A stretch of DNA of 6,670 bases from Euryarchaeota archaeon UBA33 (GTDB lineage Archaea; Thermoplasmatota; E2; DHVEG-1). The stretch spans positions 1-6,670 of the forward strand of contig DAYE01000001.1 in assembly GCA_002506745.1 (NCBI GenBank), read 5' to 3'. Below the pieces are notes generated by a model that was not told the DNA's origin, ran no database searches, and saw nothing but the letters and a program-made list of their open reading frames with translations. Made by a program: the position numbers and the translations under genes. Of this stretch, positions 1-5,917 are shown in pieces; position 1 is the first letter of the stretch, and the number at the start of each line of letters is the position of its first letter.

Positions 1-199
1 AAAAGAGTTCTACTGCCATCACCAATTTACCGCCATAAAAATATGATTTATATCTATTGGATTCTTTACATTTTTATAGCTTTTCGAATCAATTTATAAT
101 TATTAAAATAAATGCAGGAAAAGTGATATTAATCTCTAGTTTAATTTTTTTTTATCTTTTTTGTGTAATAGAAAAAAAATAAGAAAAAGGGATAATTGT
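1..199. other. AT-rich spacer at left edge
   Basis: No convincing gene is visible here. The right part (about 140-199) carries the poly-T region that follows the C1 peptidase gene. The left part has a TATA-like stretch at about 48-56, readable on the minus strand. A minus-strand ATG at 19-17 preceded by GGTG could start a gene leaving the window on the left, but only six codons (MAVELF) are visible, too few to call. Confidence 0.5.
140..190 (-). terminator. Poly-T terminator of the C1 peptidase gene
   Basis: Read on the minus strand, the stop codon of the peptidase gene is followed by several T runs, including one of 8 (plus-strand A run near 172-179) and T-rich stretches before it. Archaeal transcription commonly ends at such U-rich tracts without a hairpin. 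No stable stem was seen. Confidence 0.55.
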
Positions 200-2083
200 T
201 TAAGAGAACATTCTCATCAGATACTTCATCGCAGGGAAATGTTGAGTAAGTTCATTCTGAAGGTTCAACAACTGGGTTTTTAAAGTAAAATGGTTCATCG
301 GTGTTTTTAGAAATACTTGAATCTCTGCATAATCGTTTGTATTATACATATTGACGACCTTAACGGTTCCATTGAACGCCATGTTTTTTTCCGATGGCGC
401 GACAACTGAAACCTGTATTATAATGGATCCATCTTCTGGAGTAAGGGTAGTACCTCTTGAGGGTTGGAATGTCCAGTTACCCCAAGTTGGCCATTCGATG
501 ATGTCCCAGTCAAGTTCAGAATTAGGTTCCCCGATGTTTTTCACGCTAAAATTCCCGATAATGTTTGCACCGGGTTTTATCTTGGTCCAGCTCAGACTTC
601 CCTCACAGTCCAAATCAGAATAAAACCGTGACCAGCCACCAGTCGTGAATCCTTTAATGCAGAAATTCGCTGTATGATCCCATGTTGGATCGCTAAATTC
701 ATAGTCGTAGAGGTCAAACCAAGAAGATCCTTTCCGATAGTAACTCTCACCTTGGTGAGCAGCAGATTTTACAATCGTCCCCTGAGATTGTCCACCTAAT
801 AATACTGGGACTTCTGAGGTACGATCAATAGGTTGCCCACCTGAAAAGAGTTTTACGTAGATATAATAATAATCACCTGTAGATATATTTAAAGGATTTG
901 TAAGGGAGATGGTATGATATCCTCTATAGTTGATTGTCCCGGACAAAGTGGCGCGTTCATTTAAAAGAATACCGCTTTCGAAACGATCGTACACTTTCAC
1001 TGCGTATTGGACGTTATCGATAGCAGTGTAGAAGCTTACTGCTTTGAGTGTCTCGTTCCAGTTCGACACAAACGCGTTGAACACTTCGGAGATATCTGTG
1101 AGCGTATCCCGCCATCCATGATAATCATAGAAATGCGTGTTGTTGTACGGCTTGAGTCGCACATCCTGGAAGGACACTGCACCCATCTCCGGGTGTTGAC
1201 CGCACCATTTATCATAATAGGAGATCCAGAAGTACCCGCCTTGCGGTCCCCACCCTGAGCCCCAGCTGTTCTTACAGAGCCATGCCCCTGGTTGAGGAGC
1301 GGTGGTGATCTTGGCATCATCCCAGCCGACGATCGCGACCGCATGGTTCGGATCAGTCGGGGACGATGGTGGTTGATAGAAGGAGTAGTAACTCCCGTAA
1401 TTATGGATGAACTGGGACTCGTAATCAAGACAGGTTCCCATAACTCCATTTGTCATAAGTACCTCCTTGATGGTATCGATGTTACTGAGATCTGATCCTG
1501 CGACGAACCATTCAATGTCATTGGGATAAAAGATCTCATATGAACTATCATAACGAGATGGTGCTGTATAGTACCAGGCGGCATCCTCCTCTGTTCCATC
1601 ATTTGCAGCTGCACAATATACCGCGCCATCGCCGCGGGTGATGTAGGCAGAAGCGATGAGGTAATCACCGCCATAGTGAACCTCAAGTCCGCTCCCTGGA
1701 AAATCATCATTGTTGAAGGTATTAAATCCGTTCCACCAGTCAAGATGATATTCAGCGAGATTCGGCTCTTCGGTATGCCCTGTCTCATTCCAGTTCCCGG
1801 TCATCAGCAGGTTACCCTCAAGGGCGGCCATCGTCCCATGGGTCCAACATGTCCCGCCTGTTTGTGATTTTACTGAGGAGACATAGTTCACCCCATCTAC
1901 ATTTCGCAGGTCAAAGGAACTCGGAGGATCTTGTAAAGGAGCGCTGAGCGATGTTTGATTCAGTGAATGAGCTGACTGTTCAGATGTTTTCGTGCTGTTG
2001 GTAAATGCACTTGCTGGTGCGATGACAAGAAAAGCGGTCATCGACACAATACATAACTTCAACCATAGAGTATTTCTAAACAT
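200..2083 (-). CDS. Secreted papain-like (C1) cysteine peptidase with lectin-like and BACON-like domains
   Basis: This 627-residue protein is a predicted extracellular papain-family peptidase. Residues 1-26 form a signal peptide with a likely AxA cleavage site. A short propeptide-like stretch follows, and the mature domain begins near residue 53 (PPSSFDLR). Catalytic positions are Gln74 and Cys79 (QTGGTCW), His248 ([11 protein letters not shown]) and Asn272 (KNSWGSGWG). The loop before the catalytic Cys is one residue shorter than in papain (QGxCGxC) and lacks papain's Cys22. Residues about 330-480 fit the lectin-like beta domain that often follows such archaeal C1 domains. Residues about 483-593 form a BACON/NEW3-like Ig module ([21 protein letters not shown]). 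The end is a short amphipathic tail containing HFPAMKYLM. There is no C-terminal membrane anchor, so it is probably released. Several N-x-S/T sequons are present. The gene stands alone behind its own promoter, 211 bp from the archaeosortase operon. Family assignment is firm; domain borders are approximate. Confidence 0.93.
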   Translation of the reverse strand: MFRNTLWLKLCIVSMTAFLVIAPASAFTNSTKTSEQSAHSLNQTSLSAPLQDPPSSFDLRNVDGVNYVSSVKSQTGGTCWTHGTMAALEGNLLMTGNWNETGHTEEPNLAEYHLDWWNGFNTFNNDDFPGSGLEVHYGGDYLIASAYITRGDGAVYCAAANDGTEEDAAWYYTAPSRYDSSYEIFYPNDIEWFVAGSDLSNIDTIKEVLMTNGVMGTCLDYESQFIHNYGSYYSFYQPPSSPTDPNHAVAIVGWDDAKITTAPQPGAWLCKNSWGSGWGPQGGYFWISYYDKWCGQHPEMGAVSFQDVRLKPYNNTHFYDYHGWRDTLTDISEVFNAFVSNWNETLKAVSFYTAIDNVQYAVKVYDRFESGILLNERATLSGTINYRGYHTISLTNPLNISTGDYYYIYVKLFSGGQPIDRTSEVPVLLGGQSQGTIVKSAAHQGESYYRKGSSWFDLYDYEFSDPTWDHTANFCIKGFTTGGWSRFYSDLDCEGSLSWTKIKPGANIIGNFSVKNIGEPNSELDWDIIEWPTWGNWTFQPSRGTTLTPEDGSIIIQVSVVAPSEKNMAFNGTVKVVNMYNTNDYAEIQVFLKTPMNHFTLKTQLLNLQNELTQHFPAMKYLMRMFS

Positions 2084-2090
2084 AGTTTTC

Positions 2091-2145
2091 CCCTTATTTT
2101 TTCAACTATCTAATAATAACAATACGCACTTTATATATAAATATT
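2091..2145 (-). promoter_or_regulatory. TATA-type promoter of the C1 peptidase gene
   Basis: On the minus strand a TATA element (plus-strand TTATATATAAATA at 2131-2143) lies about 50 bp before the ATG at 2083. A start near 2108 would leave a leader of about 25 nt. That leader contains AAGGGG shortly before the ATG, a weak ribosome binding site. Assignment rests on pattern only. Confidence 0.55.
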
Positions 2146-2187
2146 AGTAATAAAGAGGTCTATCCATGTATTAACGGGGTATATGAA

Positions 2188-2218
2188 GGTAACAAAGTCA
2201 GAATCAATCTATGTTACC
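2188..2218. repeat. 7-bp inverted repeat upstream of the C1 peptidase promoter
   Basis: GGTAACA (2188-2194) and TGTTACC (2212-2218) are perfect inverted arms separated by 17 bp. They lie in the 211-bp spacer, about 45 bp upstream of the C1 peptidase TATA element and downstream of the small Ig-protein gene. They could be an operator or a weak hairpin; chance is possible at this length. Confidence 0.35.
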
Positions 2219-2294
2219 AACCTGGTCATTTCTCTTTTAAACGATGAAAAAATAATCGAAGAGATATGATGAATTATTTTGACAACATCTGTTA

Positions 2295-2783
2295 TTATCT
2301 CAGTTGTTTTTTTCGTATTGTTGCTTCATGGTAGAACAGGACACTGCCGATGAGACAGAGCGCTACAACAACCGCGATATCGACAGGGATTGGGATCCGA
2401 TTCGAGATCACCAGGGGCGCGTTGTACGCCTGTGCCTCTGCGTATATCGTCGCATCTGTCTGCCCACGTTCAACAATGAAGAACAGTGGTTTCGTCTGCC
2501 CTGGCTCTAGCACCAAAATCCATGGGAAACTTGATTGCTGGACAACCCAATCATCAGGGATATTCTGCAACTGTGCTTGTATCAGGAACGCTGGAGTATC
2601 CCCGATATTTTTCACGTCCGTTCGCACCGCAAAGACATCACCTGGGTTGGCATGCTCCCATTTCGTATCCAGACTCAGGAACAGATGTGTCTGTGGGATA
2701 GGGTCTGCTCCAACCAAGGGGACGACGATGCCGAAAATCAGCAGCATACTCAGGAGCAATCCTCCTTTCTTTGTTCGTTTCAT
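2295..2783 (-). CDS. Small secreted Ig-like protein with archaeosortase-type C-terminal signal (putative dedicated substrate)
   Basis: The protein has 162 residues and no recognised enzyme domain. Residues 1-26 are a signal peptide (basic start, hydrophobic core, LVGA before DP). Residues about 32-126 read as one beta-sandwich of the NEW3/CARDB type: NPGDVFAVRTDVKNIGDTP, then LEPGQTKPLFFIV, as in many archaeal surface proteins. The end is tripartite: a short Pro-rich motif (IPIPVD, residues 130-135), a hydrophobic helix (about 136-151) and a basic tail (RKKQLR). This is the layout of exosortase and archaeosortase sorting signals. The gene starts 13 nt after the archaeosortase stop codon, behind a perfect ribosome binding site, so the two are almost certainly cotranscribed. 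I infer that it is the enzyme's dedicated substrate. A plain single-pass membrane protein is the alternative. Confidence 0.82.
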   Translation of the reverse strand: MKRTKKGGLLLSMLLIFGIVVPLVGADPIPQTHLFLSLDTKWEHANPGDVFAVRTDVKNIGDTPAFLIQAQLQNIPDDWVVQQSSFPWILVLEPGQTKPLFFIVERGQTDATIYAEAQAYNAPLVISNRIPIPVDIAVVVALCLIGSVLFYHEATIRKKQLR

Positions 2784-2798
2784 TTTTTTTTACCTCCT
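2784..2798 (-). promoter_or_regulatory. Strong ribosome binding site with A-run spacer for the Ig-like protein
   Basis: Read on the minus strand, AGGAGGTA (2798-2791) is followed by an all-A spacer to the ATG at 2783. The Shine-Dalgarno sequence overlaps the TAG stop of the archaeosortase gene (2799-2797). It is the strongest such site in the window and fixes the start. Confidence 0.8.
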
Positions 2799-3315
2799 AT
2801 TCGTCTTTTGGGAAATTCCTTGTTAGTTTTAACCAGAGAATGAAACAGACAAGCACCCAAAAGAAAATCAAGACCTGGCCAACCGTCGCATGGAAAAACT
2901 CAGAAGCGTCTACCGAAAATCGAAAGCCAACAATGATCCCGGTAAGGATGCGGAGTGCGTTCCCTAAAAACAGAATGGGCAGGAACAATAGGGCGAACAA
3001 TCGATTATAAGCGCTGAAATAGGGAACCACCGCAATCCCGATCAAAAACATCAGGTACACGAGGAGTCCACTGCATTCAGAGGATAACTCATAGATATGG
3101 TCTGCCTGAGAAAACGACACGACGACGTACCGTTCCAATGAGATCGCAGGGATACCAACCGTGTTGAGCACTTGTGCGTTTACCTGTTCGGTCAACTCAG
3201 GTAAAGGAGCGTATCCTGGAAACGCAAGTACGATATAACCTAGGCAGATGAGCAGGATGCTGACTCGTATGGTGATATCTAGCGTGTGCCCCATTTTGTT
3301 GTCTTTAACGTACAT
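2797..3315 (-). CDS. Archaeosortase/exosortase-family transpeptidase
   Basis: This 172-residue integral membrane protein carries the family's three conserved active-site positions. These are Cys81 in ECSG, Arg122 in GNALR, and His142 in FHATVG. Hydrophobic segments lie at about 17-33, 84-100, 106-118, 122-132 and 146-163. Family members are proposed to cleave a C-terminal sorting signal of secreted proteins outside the membrane and transfer the new end to a cell-surface acceptor. The frame is open upstream to 3549, but that part lies inside the glycosyltransferase gene in another frame. I chose ATG 3315 because GAGGGTG sits 8 nt before it; ATG 3294 has no such site. The gene overlaps the upstream glycosyltransferase by 37 nt and is followed after 13 nt by a protein with a sorting-like tail. 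The subfamily (ArtA to ArtF or a new one) cannot be set by eye. Confidence 0.88.
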   Translation of the reverse strand: MYVKDNKMGHTLDITIRVSILLICLGYIVLAFPGYAPLPELTEQVNAQVLNTVGIPAISLERYVVVSFSQADHIYELSSECSGLLVYLMFLIGIAVVPYFSAYNRLFALLFLPILFLGNALRILTGIIVGFRFSVDASEFFHATVGQVLIFFWVLVCFILWLKLTRNFPKDE

Positions 3316-4502
3316 AACGCATACACCCTCACAGGGATCAGTAAGAAAATATGGCAAAATGCATACAATGGAAAGAGGAAGAAGACCCGATCGCGGGTGC
3401 GGAGGAACGCATAGCTTCCCCGCAGGATCGCTATCCCAATCAGGATCATGAGATACCCGAAAAGATACAACGGGCTTTCGACGATGGAGCGATACCCAAC
3501 GAATACTAATGAGAGGACAAGCAACATCGGCAGTACCGCCTGCATACAAAGGTCATAAAGCATGTACACCTGGGTATTCCGCCTTTTCAGGATGATGCGT
3601 TTGATGGTCCAGAACAACTCCCGGTAGAAACTCCGGTTCCATCGGGTCTGTTGCCGCAGCCATGGACTCAGACGCTGTGGGACCTGTGTCTCAGCCTTCG
3701 CTTTTCGTTCGAACTTCACGATATATCCTTTTTCCAAAATAAGGTTTGTCAGATGACGGTCGTCACCATACGTGCAGATGGTGCCAAAAAACCGCTCTGA
3801 TATATAGGCTTCTTTTACCTGCTGGATAAGGCTGTTGCGGTACGCTGCAAGCGGTCCTGAGCAGCACAGCACGGTCCCAAACAGGCTCTGTGCTGCTCGT
3901 TCCTGGTTAAACGCGGTCCAATACCGAGCATCAATCAACCGGGATAACAGGTTTTTCTTAATCGCCCGCACATCCCCCGTCGCCGCACCAACCTGTGGGT
4001 CGGCGAACGGCTGTACTATATATTGTATACTATCATGAGCAAGGATCGTATCACTATCGATCGTGATGACGATGTCAATCGTGTCCCCTACAACGTCGAA
4101 CCCGAATTTTTGCGCATGTCGCTTCCCTTTGTTATATGAGAACTCATGGATGACCAAGCGATCGTTGCCTACGAACTTCTCTTTGATGTTTCTGATCGCT
4201 GATTTCTCTTTACTTCCGTCATCGACCAGGATCACCTGAAACGGAAACGGGTACTCCTGATCGAGTGCGGAGCGAACACAGTTTTCAAGATCTTCAACAC
4301 CTTCATTATAACATGGGATGATGACGGCAACTGAGAATTTGAAATAGTCATCGGTTCGTAGGTTCTTGATTTCCTTTGATTGAAATCGACGGTGATGTTG
4401 AATGGAGTTTAGATAATCCCGATGACTCAGATTAATCTGAATGAACAGATGCGTCAGTGCAAGTAACCCATAGAAGGTTAACAATGCAAACAACCAAACC
4501 AC
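3279..4502 (-). CDS. Hyaluronan synthase/NodC-like processive family 2 glycosyltransferase
   Basis: This 407-residue membrane glycosyltransferase is close in length to HasA and NodC. It has one N-terminal membrane helix (about 3-23), a cytosolic GT-A domain (about 55-300) and three C-terminal hydrophobic segments (about 316-336, 345-361, 372-395). Motifs in order are VDDGS (93-97), DSDT (149-152), GDVRA (176-180), ERAAQSLFG (201-209), CSGPLAAYR (214-222), GDDRH (246-250), QQTRW (284-288) and WGTR (404-407). The DxD, acceptor and QxxRW motifs are those of inverting processive synthases. The final WGTR, together with ERAAQ and CSGP, points to the hyaluronan/chitin-oligosaccharide synthase branch rather than simple transferases. 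The sugar donor cannot be read from sequence. The start is GTG 4502, the first start codon after an in-frame stop at 4550-4548; AGGAT lies 13 nt upstream. It is the first gene of the three-gene operon with the archaeosortase. Confidence 0.9.
   Translation of the reverse strand: MVWLFALLTFYGLLALTHLFIQINLSHRDYLNSIQHHRRFQSKEIKNLRTDDYFKFSVAVIIPCYNEGVEDLENCVRSALDQEYPFPFQVILVDDGSKEKSAIRNIKEKFVGNDRLVIHEFSYNKGKRHAQKFGFDVVGDTIDIVITIDSDTILAHDSIQYIVQPFADPQVGAATGDVRAIKKNLLSRLIDARYWTAFNQERAAQSLFGTVLCCSGPLAAYRNSLIQQVKEAYISERFFGTICTYGDDRHLTNLILEKGYIVKFERKAKAETQVPQRLSPWLRQQTRWNRSFYRELFWTIKRIILKRRNTQVYMLYDLCMQAVLPMLLVLSLVFVGYRSIVESPLYLFGYLMILIGIAILRGSYAFLRTRDRVFFLFPLYAFCHIFLLIPVRVYALCTLKTTKWGTR
3324..3330 (-). 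promoter_or_regulatory. Ribosome binding site that decides the archaeosortase start
   Basis: On the minus strand GAGGGTG (3330-3324) precedes ATG 3315 by 8 nt. It lies inside the end of the glycosyltransferase gene, which suggests coupled translation. The next ATG (3294) is preceded only by AAAGACAACAAA. Confidence 0.65.
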
Positions 4503-4550
4503 CCCCGGACAAACAATCCTGAGAAAATCGCTGGCAGGTAAACACGCTCA

Positions 4551-4558
4551 GATATACT
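4551..4558 (-). promoter_or_regulatory. Possible TATA element of the synthase-archaeosortase operon
   Basis: Minus-strand GTATATCT, preceded by purine-rich GAGGGA, lies about 50 bp before the GTG start. That would leave a leader of about 25-30 nt. A second candidate, TTTTATATT at 4616-4608, is a better TATA match but would give a leader of about 80 nt. Confidence 0.35.
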
Positions 4559-4594
4559 CCCTCTAGTTCTCATAATCCCCGTATCGTACCTGCG

Positions 4595-4655
4595 AACCAA
4601 AAATGAAAATATAAAATCCAAGTCCCAATGATTCCTGCATTCAACCAAAAATGAA
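4595..4655. repeat. Pair of 13-bp direct repeats
   Basis: AACCAAAAATGAA occurs at 4595-4607 and again, identical, at 4643-4655, starts 48 bp apart, in the divergent promoter region. It could be a regulator binding site. It is A-rich, so chance is possible. Confidence 0.45.
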
Positions 4656-4774
4656 TGATTTTTTTTACGTTTGCCGAAAATGGCAATAGCGATTTTTGTA
4701 CATTCGCATAGGCAAATTTTTTTTAAAAAGTATCCGGTACATCTTCTCTCTCCCTATGAACGAATCCTTTTGTA

Positions 4775-4786
4775 TGGGATTTCCCA
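4775..4786. promoter_or_regulatory. Short dyad upstream of the inhibitor promoter
   Basis: TGGGATTTCCCA has 5-bp inverted arms around a TT centre. It ends 17 bp before the TATA-like element of the chagasin-like gene, where archaeal activators or repressors often bind. No other copy was noticed in the window. Confidence 0.25.
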
Positions 4787-4801
4787 AACGTTTTCTGACA
4801 G

Positions 4802-4810
4802 TTCATATAG
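4802..4810 (+). promoter_or_regulatory. TATA-like element of the chagasin-like inhibitor gene
   Basis: TTCATATAG is centred about 36 bp before the ATG at 4842, which would give a leader of roughly 10 nt. GATGAAG just before the ATG is a weak ribosome binding site at best. Confidence 0.4.
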
Positions 4811-4841
4811 TGTCGACCCCCATAACCTTCTTTGATGAAGT

Positions 4842-5273
4842 ATGAAAACAAAAACAAGTTTGTTAATAATTGGGCTAGTGGCCATCGCTGTGATAACAGC
4901 AGGGACTGTGATTGGCGTCAATCTCAACTCTCAGATACAAAAAAAACAGCAGACGTCAAAGGTCTTCTCTCTGACCGATGCGGACAATAACACAATCGCA
5001 TCTCTGAAGAAAGGAGACAAGCTAAATCTCACGTTACCAGATTATGGTGACGGGGGGTACGTCTGGGAAATCGTTCACAATGATGAAAACATCCTTTCTA
5101 AAACCGACCAGTTCGCCTGGGGTAGTTCTGGGCTGCTTGGTGATTTCGGTAAAGACACCTGGGTGTTCACCGCAATAAACACCGGCAGTGCCAGTCTTGA
5201 GTTACGCTGCCAACGACCGTTCGGTGAACAAGACGTGTGCCAGACATTCACGGTGACCATACACATCGAATGA
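4842..5273 (+). CDS. Chagasin-like (I42) cysteine peptidase inhibitor, membrane-anchored or secreted
   Basis: This 143-residue protein has an N-terminal hydrophobic helix (about 6-27), either a signal peptide or an anchor, then one Ig-like domain. It shows the three loop motifs of chagasin-family inhibitors in the right order. The L2-type loop is LPDYGDGGYVW (65-75, where chagasin has NPTTGF). The L4-type loop is GSSGLLGDFGKDTW (94-107). The L6-type loop is RPFG (125-128, compare RPW). Between them runs a pattern typical of the fold, with WVFTAINTGSASLEL before the RPF loop. Cys123 and Cys133 could form a disulfide. Members of this family block papain-type C1 peptidases by inserting these loops into the active-site cleft, and a secreted C1 peptidase is encoded in the same window (200-2083). 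The gene is transcribed divergently from the synthase operon and ends in a T8 tract. Family call is good; the target is inferred. Confidence 0.87.
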   Translation: MKTKTSLLIIGLVAIAVITAGTVIGVNLNSQIQKKQQTSKVFSLTDADNNTIASLKKGDKLNLTLPDYGDGGYVWEIVHNDENILSKTDQFAWGSSGLLGDFGKDTWVFTAINTGSASLELRCQRPFGEQDVCQTFTVTIHIE

Positions 5274-5275
5274 TC

Positions 5276-5295
5276 ACCTCCTTTTTTTTCTTTCT
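5276..5295 (+). terminator. Poly-T terminator of the inhibitor gene
   Basis: Immediately after the TGA stop, ACCTCC is followed by eight T (5282-5289) and then CTTTCTC. This is a typical archaeal U-rich termination site without a clear hairpin. Confidence 0.55.
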
Positions 5296-5314
5296 CAAAT
5301 CTCTTTTCAAGACT

Positions 5315-5341
5315 ACAAAAAAACAGGGTTGCTATCCTGTT
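5315..5341 (-). terminator. Hairpin with T7 tract on the minus strand
   Basis: Arms at 5322-5329 (AACAGGGT) and 5334-5341 (ATCCTGTT) form an 8-bp stem with one G-U pair and a 4-base loop. On the minus strand the stem runs directly into seven T, the layout of an intrinsic terminator. No minus-strand gene ends close by. It may stop antisense read-through or simply be a structured 3' element of the inhibitor transcript. Confidence 0.45.
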
Positions 5342-5385
5342 CTTATCGAAACAAACATTATTTATCATTTTTTGTTCGAATCGTC

Positions 5386-5424
5386 ATTTTATCTCAGATT
5401 TTCTTTCAATTCGTAAGATAAAAT
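5386..5424. repeat. 9-bp inverted repeat upstream of the small ORF promoter
   Basis: ATTTTATCT (5386-5394) and AGATAAAAT (5416-5424) are perfect inverted arms with a 21-bp spacer, ending 9 bp before the TATA element at 5434. The position suits a regulator binding site. The sequence is AT-rich, which lowers its weight. Confidence 0.45.
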
Positions 5425-5433
5425 AAAGAATAA

Positions 5434-5445
5434 TTTAATAAATAA
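5434..5445 (+). promoter_or_regulatory. TATA element of the small ORF
   Basis: TTTAATAAATAA is centred about 29 bp before the ATG at 5467. This spacing predicts a leaderless or nearly leaderless transcript, common in archaea, and supports the ORF being real although it lacks a ribosome binding site. Confidence 0.5.
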
Positions 5446-5466
5446 TCACAGCCTCATATAATTAAC

Positions 5467-5802
5467 ATGGGAAAGGACAAAAATAGTGGGATTGAAATGA
5501 AAAACCCAATGAAAAGCGACATCCCACACTTGTTCGGAACAAAAACTGCTGGTGAGACAATCACCACAGATGCGAACAAACCAACCTTTCCACATGAGGA
5601 TTTAGAAAAAGAAACGACACTAGTGGTGAAGGAACATGGAGGAAGCCTCCTTATAATACTTCCAGAGGTGTCATCAAGACCTGCAGAACAAGGAAATACA
5701 CTACCTCCCTTGGTATCGTACGTATTTCCTTTCCCCTATCGCTCTTCGAAAAAGATTCTGCACGTCAGATACTCCAAATCGTATCAGATGTCAACCTCCT
5801 AA
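5467..5802 (+). CDS. Hypothetical small protein
   Basis: I do not recognise this 111-residue product. The first half is hydrophilic and Lys/Thr-rich. The middle (about 49-66: TTLVVKEHGGSLLIILPEV) faintly resembles the start of AbrB-type swapped-hairpin domains (K-x-G-G-S-L-x-x-x-I-P). The domain does not continue convincingly, and the second half is low in recognisable structure. There is no signal peptide. Support for it being a gene comes from a well-placed TATA element, an inverted repeat upstream and ordinary codon choice in the first two thirds. Against it: no clear homology and an unusual Ser/Tyr-rich end. A frameshift in the second half is possible: after about 5660 another frame also reads open and protein-like (SLFEKDSARQILQIVSDV). 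It converges on the clostripain-like gene with 167 bp between. Confidence 0.5.
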   Translation: MGKDKNSGIEMKNPMKSDIPHLFGTKTAGETITTDANKPTFPHEDLEKETTLVVKEHGGSLLIILPEVSSRPAEQGNTLPPLVSYVFPFPYRSSKKILHVRYSKSYQMSTS

Positions 5803-5825
5803 CGCCTTCTCTTCATCCCTTCACC

Positions 5826-5842
5826 CCTTCCCTTTTTTTCCC
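5826..5842 (+). terminator. Pyrimidine-rich terminator after the small ORF
   Basis: CCCTTCCC followed by seven T and five C lies about 25 bp after the stop codon of the rightward ORF. It is a plausible U-tract terminator between convergent genes. Confidence 0.35.
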
Positions 5843-5917
5843 CCTTCGTACTTGCCAAACTAATGATATGAGATAGTTCTCATGGACTACGAATAGTAAA
5901 TTTTTATTCATTGATTT

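Larger units (their letters stand above)
4503..4841. other. Divergent intergenic region between the synthase operon and the inhibitor gene
   Basis: No gene is visible in these 339 bp. Leftward, TATA-like sequences occur at 4558-4551 (GTATATCT, about 50 bp before the GTG) and 4616-4608 (TTTTATATT). Rightward, CATATA at 4804-4809 precedes the inhibitor. The region also holds a 13-bp direct repeat, a TGGGA-TT-TCCCA dyad (4775-4786) and a TTGCC/GGCAA stem followed by a T8 run. Shared control of the two divergent units is possible but not shown. Confidence 0.6.

Noticed and set aside
1..19. Start of a leftward gene at ATG 19
   Set aside because: A TATA-like element and GGTG precede it, but only six codons are in the window, so it cannot be supported.
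1036..1449. Leftward open frame of 137 codons inside the C1 peptidase gene
   Set aside because: It is an alternate frame of the peptidase catalytic region, rich in Arg, Ser and Thr with no domain; the peptidase frame contains the catalytic residues.
2350..2826. Rightward open frame of 158 codons opposite the Ig-like protein
   Set aside because: It is antisense to a well-supported operonic gene, and its translation is Cys-rich and unlike any family I know.
3316..3549. Longer N-terminus for the archaeosortase, starting at 3549
   Set aside because: The extra 78 residues are Pro/Arg/Ser-rich, look nothing like the family, and lie within the glycosyltransferase gene in another frame. A ribosome binding site supports the start at 3315.
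5075..5368. Leftward open frame of 97 codons overlapping the inhibitor gene
   Set aside because: It is antisense to the chagasin-like gene, whose motifs are clear; it has no promoter or ribosome binding site and no recognisable product.
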